Part shown: positions 57,301 through 64,000 of the stretch, one piece after another
How positions within the stretch are numbered: the stretch's first letter is position 1
How the letters are laid out: each line of letters opens with the position of its first letter
Assembly (NCBI GenBank): GCA_914767715.1
Contig: OU612072.1
Coordinates: 9,052,001 to 9,116,000 of the forward strand
From: Membranipora membranacea
Lineage: Eukaryota > Bryozoa > Gymnolaemata > Cheilostomatida > Membraniporidae
Length of the DNA stretch: 64,000 nucleotides
Direction of reading: 5' to 3'
Translations under genes and position numbers: made by a program
The notes under the pieces: model-generated
What the model was told of the DNA's origin: nothing
The model's database searches: none
The model's input: the letters and a program-made list of their open reading frames with translations, nothing else

Positions 57301-60300
57301 AATGACATATCAACAAGCTGGCACTGAGGAAGCTAACAGTAAATGAAGGAAAAAAGTGAAAAATATAAATTAAAGAAATACGGAGCCCGAAACTGTTAGA
57401 AACGAAAGAAGCTACCCTATAGGAGTTTAGTTTTCGCGGCATTTAGGATTCGCTTTTCGCGTTTTTGCCTAAGTAGTAATTTAGTTTATCTTAAATTAAA
57501 CTCACTCACCATAGTTTCATAAACAATGTACAATTATACAGGAATACACCTTACCTAAGCATGCAAGGTAGTGTGGTGTAGTGGTCTTAGTGTCTGCCTT
57601 GCAATCAGATGGAGGGTTATGCCCTGGGTTCGAATCCCAGCTTGGATATTTTTGTTTAATTTTCACTAGTAAGCCTACTAGCGAAATTTAGTACTAGCTA
57701 AATTTAGTACCAGGTCCAGACAGTGAAATTAAACTCTAGCTAAATTAAACTCCTATAGGGTATCAAGAGAAGGAAAATACTAGCTAAACAAGCAATGAGA
57801 AATATCAGGAATATCACAAATGACCAGAGGCTTAATATGGATACCAAGATACGTGCATTCAACGCATACACATCTAGCATCTTCCTCTACAATAGTGAGA
57901 CTTAGACAGTGAGCAAAACGACAGCTGATTCAGTAGACAGTTACCTAGTGAGAGAAACAATGTAAGGTATGTGAGACCGTTAAAAATGGCTAGAGGTCCA
58001 CCAAAATTTACATGGAAAAAGAACATAGACAATTACTTATAAAAACTAGGAATAGACAGACAGTCTGCTATAGAAACAGCACAGGATAGGAGAGAATGGA
58101 GAGCGTTAACCAAGTAAATGGATGTGGGCTGAAATACGGAAGTCTCACAACGATGCTGTTCCTGATGATGAAATTGATATCATGTAATATATTATCATTG
58201 TTACTTGATATCAGATTTTGATTCTAGGCATGAAATAACTAGTACAAGACATCAAATCTCAAATAAATAATTTAGAAGCATGTGTTGTCCAATCGCAACC
58301 TGCATACCGGCCAATGGAAATTATAGCCATTTTCATATCTTTTTAATAAGCATGAATATCTTAATATAAATATTGTGATAAATAATAGGTGTTTATCAAA
58401 CAGCTATAGTTTTGACTGTGTCACGTGACTGCAAAAAAAAGTTGAGAGAAACAACTTACTGAAGTATGGATATTCTTTTGAGAGTGGATATTTGTCAGTG
58501 TCGATTTGGTCATAGGTGAATAGGGTTTTATCCGGTCGAGTCAAATAATAACCTGTTGAAAAATAAAGGTTTGTAATCAATTTTTGTTCGATTGAGGTTC
58601 TTCTCTGTGGCCTGTTTATGTTTTGTTTATTAATACTCCTAATTAAATGCAAAGATACTAAATCAACATGCTTTCTCACAAGCTTGTTCTTTTTAATATT
58701 TGATAAAAACTATTCAATGAAATGCCTACGTAGTCAGCAGGCCCGCTGAGATAAGGTGGTATCTAGATGAAGTTTGTGAGACGTTCAACATTTACCTTAC
58801 ATTATCACCTTACTTGTTTATTTATTATCACTTCTCAGAGATTTTTATACAAATAATTATTTAAAGAAGGCACTATAACTAGCGATGTGTCTTACCATCT
58901 AATTTGCACAAGCAAATCTGGTGTGAAAATTATCATTATGATCTTGTATTTTATGCAGATAAGTGTAGTACGCTTAATAGGCAGATAAATATGCATTAAA
59001 GGTTTGTCTGACAGCGTATCTATACCAACCAATTGCTTTAGATTGATGGCTTGTAATGTGTAGGAATGTTCAAAGATACTGAGGAAACCCATGTTGGTCT
59101 AAAACATACCACTCTGGCTGAATGACCTTTCAAAGATAGGTACATTGTCTAGTTAGTTAATTGCAATATAACTGATTATCATACCCTGTAAACCACTGTC
59201 ACCCAAGATCCTTCGGTCATGTTCTGGAGGACATGCATTATTAGCATTCTGGCATCCAATAATGTAGTGATTAATTGGCTCGGAGTTGTATGCGGTGTCA
59301 ACACTGAAGCTCAATGTGTCAAATAAGAAATATACTTCGGTTTCAAGGTTATGATCATCGAGGTGTAACGGTTCTGAAGAAAAGAATTCAGATTACTGTG
59401 GAATAATTTTGAGCATCAAACAGTCCAGATGAACTGGATATAGCGATGGACAAACAAATATGACTTAACACCAATTTTCAAATTTATCAAAGACTGAATA
59501 GGCGGAGGTAAAACCAAAAGTAAACATTACACTTTTGAGTAACTCTCTTTGAGAAATTAAGGATGTTCTAGCAAAAGTAAAAGTAGTTGCAAATATGGTG
59601 CAAATAGATGGAGACAATTTCAATAAATAAAAAACACGACTCAAGCTGAGTCACATTCAAGAGAGACTACCAATACAAAATACTGTAAAAACAAGAGTAA
59701 ATGTAGATTTAGTTGGCAGATATAGATAATCATTTATCTTCCGAGCTTGATTGCCCAGAATTAGTACAGTAAGATCAAAGGCAAATAAAAACGTCCATAT
59801 GTGACAGGAGATTGTTCTAAGAGTGGCTGCAATTGAACATTCATACCCAATGGGTGGCAAGGTGGAGTTATTATTGCTCTGAGCTTGATTTCCTAGAAAT
59901 AGCACAGTATGATCAAAGGCAAATGAAAACATTCATGTAAAAAAGGAGTTTGTTAGAGTGGATGTCAACGAACATCATTTTAGCGGCTTACCAATGTTAC
60001 GTACTTACTTCTTTTATCTTTATCTAAAGTGTGATTATATGGATGAGATCTCTGCTTGCCATATCTACCAATGTTTGTTAATGTTATTTTCACAGACTCT
60101 TGTCCCTTTGGAAAATATTTCGAATCAAACATATCCAGTAATCCTAGAAATACACAATATTTTTTCTTTCTTACAATGTAACATATTATAAGGGGAAAAA
60201 TATGGGGCGCTTCACGCATTTGTAACCGAAATTTGAGCAGATCTTTTTCTTTCAATACTGGCATGCTGGCAGGATATCAGATTGAAGGAAAGAAGAACCG

Positions 60301-63300
60301 ATGTGAATAACATAAAGGCCTATCATTGGCTGTGAACTGTAGTTGTAAGTTTCCTTACCAATAAGTTTTCCTTAGCTGGTTGAGGGAGGGCAACTTTTTA
60401 TTCAGTTGACCTTGATTATCAGTCATGTCTTGGGACTGATTGCCAAGACAAGGAGAGTGTTATAAGGGCAGAAAAATATCTTTTTTTTGTACCAAAAACT
60501 TTATTTTTTCCTTCTTATTTTTCTGCCAAAAGGATGGATATAGAAGACTGCTTGTAACGAAAATAAAATAAAACATACTAAAAAAGGAAGGGAACAGCTA
60601 GATAGTCCAGGGACAATAGTGGCAGCTGTCCCACTGTCCTGCCCAAAGCCACCGGTACGGAAGTGGCTGCCCCTCAACGTCCACCATGGCCGACAGACAC
60701 TCCACCAAACTATTCATGGGATCGGACCAAAAACCTGCCTCAACTCCCATAAAGTATCTGTTGAACAGTTTAATTCCACTGCACAACAGAAACCTCTCAT
60801 CCCATTTGTTGTTGGATTAAGTAGGTTTTAAAATCGTTTCAAATTTTTGGTCATAATAATTTTCAAAATTTTGGTTCAAAATATCACCTTTTTTATAAGT
60901 TTAAAGTAATTTAATAATCTATACTCAAATTACATTGTGAGTGACATGAATTCTAATTGTTCAAAATGGGTTGAAACATGTAAACCAGGTCTGATTATAA
61001 CATCAACTCGCAAAGTTGCTTTTTGAAAAATAATGTTTAGTTTCAGAGCTGTTTCGGAAACATTACTCTAAAACTCAATCCTATATTTCAAGTGATGCGG
61101 ATAAAAAAAATGTAATATGAATTAACAATAACTTTGGTATCAATGTAGAGGCGTAAAGCTCTCAGCATCCTTAAATATAGTTTTTTTGCGAAAAGCTTGA
61201 TGGGCTTTTTAAAATTGGTTTCGCTATCCAATTAAGATGCCTAAAACTTCTGATCTATAAGTGAGCTATCCATTGATTTTTTTTGTAATTCCTGTTAGAG
61301 TTAAGTTGCTCAATAATTTCACTGATAATGCAGTAATGCTCCTTTTAGATCTTGCTCAAAATTATGAAATCAGTTAAATGTGACCTTGTTTCAACCTGAT
61401 CCCAAATTTGAGCAGAGAGAACCTTCTCTACCGTCTTGATAGAGCAATAAATACAGAAATTGGCATTTGTGCACTGCAATTGGTCCCCCTTTTTGAGTAG
61501 AGGCTTTACCCGTGCTGAATTTAGACAGTCCGGAAAATGGATGATTGAATCACTGAATTTATCAGAGGCACCAATAACTGTGAATCAGTTGGTATATGCT
61601 ATTTCAAAGCTCTCATCAGAGTTTCTTCAGGTCCAGTGGCTCTTTTACTGTAAAAGCTATCTAAAAATTTGAAATATCTCAGGAGCCAACCTGTAAAAAC
61701 TCAAACATTGAATGTTCTGGTTCAGTTTCGCTGAACAAACACAAAGTGACATACTTTCTCATTCAGAATTCAGTGATTGATTTATATCTAATTAAAGGCT
61801 GATCTCTTTGTTTTGGAATTTTTTTCAGAACAGTTAAGGCATTAAAAGATTTGTCATTTTGATCATCTAGATATACAGCTGTTGTCAGTGAAAAAATGGG
61901 TCCAATACAGGGTGAAAATGGTAAAAATTTATATATCTAGGTGGTGAGTATTACATCTGTACAGGGATGTGGTAACTAGAAATGCATTTTACCTTCTGTG
62001 TTGGGATTCCATGTATTTGTTATGCAGCCAACTTCTCCTGATAAAGGACAAGCCTTCACTTCAGTAGTACGTATATAGTTCAGTTCATTAAACCAAAGCA
62101 GCTTTGATCCTACATAGTCAGGCTCAGGTTTGGCTATGATTATATCATCTGCAACAATTGAATACCCGGATATGATAAATCATGTAGTGTAGGTGAATGA
62201 TTATTATTAAATTACGGTCCCACTCCCGCATGCAGACCATTCAAACCTGGTGATGAAATAAGGTTTGATCATGTTGTCCCGTTAGCAAGCATCATGTTTT
62301 GCAGCATTAAAATAATTTGTATACATCATAGCAACAATCCAAACAGTATGTGAGTTCCAACACAATCAAAACAGTGTAGGTGAGATAATCCAAATTCACT
62401 TAAACTGGATGAGAGATGAAAAGGGGTTGTTTTAATTGGGTGAATATCTGAGGGATTTTATGAGAATTGATTTGAAAAAAATAAAATAAAAGACAACACA
62501 AAGATCAATGCCATTATAGTCAGTCAGCTTCTCATAATTATGTTAACTTGATACCAGGGCTGGATCATCGTTACCCTTATTATCATAAAATGTACCCAGT
62601 GACATCGATGGAAGGTTATGGGCTTTACCTTCCCTGATGGAGAAAAATTCTGATCAAACTAAAACAACAAACTTACAGTCCAGCCGCAGCCATAAAGGGA
62701 ATGTTTTTCCTTTGCTGTTGTACGATAGGGTAGCCAGCTTGTCACCGTTCAAAGCAATACAGGATAAGTGTGCCTAAAAGTATGATATAAATCTGTGCAG
62801 TGACAATTCATTTATTTCGATCGTCATTATTTGAGTAATTCAATTATTGTAAAGGTAGAGAGATAATTGTGACCCTCGCCATGGGCACTTCCAAACTCAT
62901 AGTTACAAGTGAAAATATGATGTGATCCGAATACTAGACACCGTATACCGTATACTGAGGCTAACTGGTTTGTGTATTTCACAAGTTTTTTTCTGATCAT
63001 GATTCTTAAGGTCAGTGTACTTCTTATGAATTGAGGAACTACATCATAGGAAGTCTAGTTTGATTCGGAACTGATTGGCTCTGTTACGAATTCGATGAAA
63101 GTGTAGCAAATGGAGACAAAAAATTCATTATCATGAAGAGGATAATTCCAAAGGAAATGATGGAATTATCTAGATCTACAGATCGGCATTTATTCATTTA
63201 CAATTATCCTCCGAAGAGGACACAATTAATTGGTGATGCTGGATACTGCATATGTGCTGAGGTAATGGCAGCCAACTCATTGGAACTAAATTAGCTGACA

Positions 63301-64000
63301 ACACTGTGCTTTCAACAGACACCTCATCAAAAAGACTCAGCCGTAAGCAGTATCTAATGATTGCTGAGAAAAAATGGTAATGCTGTGAAGCACTGGTTCT
63401 GATCTTTGATTTGTTTGCCAATCATTCCATTTTTAGGAAGACAGCATGTCCTGAAAAGAAAACATTTTCAATCCTATATATTCTGTTACTGGTATAAACA
63501 TAGGGTAATCTCTGGTTTGGTTGATTGTAATATGAGATAGACAATTTTGAACAGATTCCTTCCCGGTTCTCATTCCCAGCTGTTTAAGAAATTGTGTCAA
63601 TTTTTTATTCACACTGATTTTTTCGAGTTTTGAGATATATACATGTAAATGCGAAGACAGTTGTTGAAATATTGCACAACGTCCTCAAGAAATGCGAACG
63701 ATATAGCACACCTACTGAGATCATTGAAAGTATATTTGTTCAAAGATTAGCATTAAAGTTTAGTCCAAATCTTAAAGATTACAGAAGTCATGAAAAATAA
63801 ACATACCCATTCAGATTTTTGATTAATCTTGTAGTTGGATACAGCATAGTCATATTCATTAGCTCCCCTTCCGAACGAACTAAATCTTTCATGTTTCAAA
63901 ACTCCAATTTGAAAGTTTGGCGGTATTGGATCATAGGCGTGGAGTGTTCCTTCATTTGTGAGTAATATCAGCAAGTCATATTTCCAGTAAGTCATTCCAA
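51361..64000 (-). CDS. Large type I membrane protein, C-terminal part (partial)
   Basis: Ten exons in transcript order: over 64000-63807, 62773-62677, 62148-61993, 59373-59185, 58552-58460, 56258-56139, 54583-54394, 53543-53413, 53227-53097 and 51885-51361. They join in phase for 607 residues and continue beyond the right edge. The visible ectodomain is beta-rich by composition with paired cysteines (KACPLSGEVGC, GCQNANNAC, GRSCSC), possible N-glycosylation sites (NVT, NDT) and many aromatics. One membrane helix is created across the last splice (SSFGIIVTVIVISLLLVCGL). A cytosolic tail of about 165 residues starts with a very basic KKKSKGRK region and ends in a Tyr-rich segment. I do not recognise the family securely. 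Propeller-plus-stalk accessory subunits such as the CatSper beta/gamma/delta/epsilon group have this kind of layout, but that is a guess. Confidence 0.8.
52920..53000 (+). mobile_element. CAGGGCCGTAG-ended element, partial copy 3
   Basis: It starts CAGGGCCGTAT and continues GTAGGGGAGGCAAAGTCTGA, matching the left portions of copies 1 and 2. The right end is missing. It lies in the last intron of the large membrane-protein gene. Confidence 0.55.
55336..55480. repeat. Degenerate 15-16-bp tandem repeat
   Basis: Six to eight imperfect units of the type AACTTGGCCCGAGCCA, including CAAACTTGGCCACGTC and GAACTTGGCCCAAGCC. It lies in an intron of the large membrane-protein gene. Confidence 0.65.
55875..56028. 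mobile_element. TATATCTCTGATCG-family element, copy 4 (decayed)
   Basis: GCATGGAAATCTCTGATCG at the left end and GAAAGTGAATTAATCCACTA, then GACACTAAATTGACTCT, follow copy 2 closely. The right terminal repeat has decayed. Confidence 0.65.
57413..57762. mobile_element. 350-bp terminal-inverted-repeat element with TA ends
   Basis: It starts TACCCTATAGGAGTTTA and ends with TAAACTCCTATAGGGTA, perfect inverted repeats of 17 bp. It interrupts the decayed LINE at 56550-58130 and contains a tRNA-like stretch. It has no open frame. A TA target duplication would fit a Tc1/mariner-type non-autonomous element, but the TA could also be part of the inverted repeat. Confidence 0.8.
57566..57648 (+). repeat. 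tRNA-like sequence (SINE head or tRNA pseudogene)
   Basis: It has a perfect T-arm (CTGGG, loop TTCGAAT, CCCAG at 57624-57640) with a consensus box B. A box A-like GTGTAGTGGTC lies upstream, along with a TCTG-CAGA anticodon-stem remnant and a possible long variable arm (GGGTTATGCCC). The D-arm and acceptor stem do not pair, so a functional tRNA is unlikely. Confidence 0.6.
59743..59955. repeat. Diverged tandem duplication, 138-bp period
   Basis: GAGCTTGATTGCCCAGAA, then GATCAAAGGCAAATAAAAAC, recurs 138 bases later as GAGCTTGATTTCCTAGAA, then GATCAAAGGCAAATGAAAAC. The minus strand is open across both units, but they fit no splice pattern of the surrounding gene. Confidence 0.65.
61390..61690 (-). 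pseudogene. Decayed reverse transcriptase fragment
   Basis: The minus strand, read with several stops and shifts, gives the early fingers region of a CR1/L2-like reverse transcriptase: KRATGPEETL-like, then VKPLLKKGD and an ISVLSxLSK-like segment. It resembles the corresponding region of the intact LINE at 1874-4981 in motif order but is far more diverged. The element may extend to about 60600 in unrecognisable form. Confidence 0.6.

Larger units (their letters stand above)
56550..58130 (+). pseudogene. Decayed LINE fragment, split by an inserted element
   Basis: Read on the plus strand with stops and frameshifts, it retains reverse transcriptase features: a LRPTSYCL-like block near 56750, LLLIDMSKASDSIERGR at about 56930 (motif A) and a degenerate ADD box before ICWLGSN near 57255. 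The 3' part resumes after 57762 with KIRAFNAYTSSIFLYNSE and then a terminal WKKNIDNYL...REWRAL region. It belongs to a different LINE lineage from the intact copy at 1874-4981. It lies antisense in the intron between exons 58552-58460 and 56258-56139. Confidence 0.75.

Noticed and set aside
57566-57648. True tRNA gene on the plus strand
   Set aside because: Perfect T-arm only; D-arm and acceptor stem fail, and it lies inside a mobile element.
63194-63460. Extra exon of the large membrane protein
   Set aside because: The acceptor exists, but in the required phase it meets a stop after five codons. Direct splicing from 63807 to 62773 keeps the frame.

Overview
This is a window of animal nuclear DNA, most likely from a marine invertebrate; I cannot place the phylum. 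The signs are multi-exon genes with GT-AG introns of about 0.1 to 3 kb, animal secreted-protein domains (CUB, trypsin, thrombospondin type 1, Kunitz), a CR1/L2-like LINE, tRNA-derived SINEs and many short inverted-repeat elements. Nothing suggests bacterial operons, CRISPR or phage. All gene models were built by hand from splice sites and reading phase. Each complete multi-exon model joins without a frameshift.

Layout. At 1-5.6 kb there is a possible orphan 3' exon and a near-intact LINE (1874-4981, minus) inserted into an older inverted-repeat element. At 6.0-19.9 kb (minus) lies a complete 14-exon TKFC gene (triokinase/FMN cyclase, 584 residues). Its introns hold a small four-helix membrane-protein gene on the opposite strand and two 377-bp TTAA-flanked elements. 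At 20-22.5 kb there are SINE remains. At 22.6-25.1 kb (plus) is a secreted Thr-rich/thrombospondin-repeat protein. At 29.1-37.5 kb (plus) is a secreted CUB-trypsin serine protease. At 38.8-40.7 kb (minus) is a short SARAF-like membrane protein. At 42.2-44.7 kb (plus) is a secreted 12-cysteine knottin-like peptide. At 45.5-49.9 kb (plus) is a secreted double Kunitz inhibitor. From 51.4 kb to beyond the right edge (minus) is the C-terminal part of a large type I membrane protein of uncertain family. Its introns hold two decayed LINE fragments and a tRNA-like sequence inside a terminal-inverted-repeat element.

How the genes relate. TKFC is a metabolic enzyme with no evident link to its neighbours. 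The plus-strand genes between 22 and 50 kb all encode secreted cysteine-rich proteins: an adhesive type, a protease, a knottin-like peptide and a protease inhibitor. This is a loose neighbourhood, and any joint role in defence or extracellular matrix is inference. Non-coding DNA is crowded with at least eight families of short dispersed repeats, several forming long hairpins.
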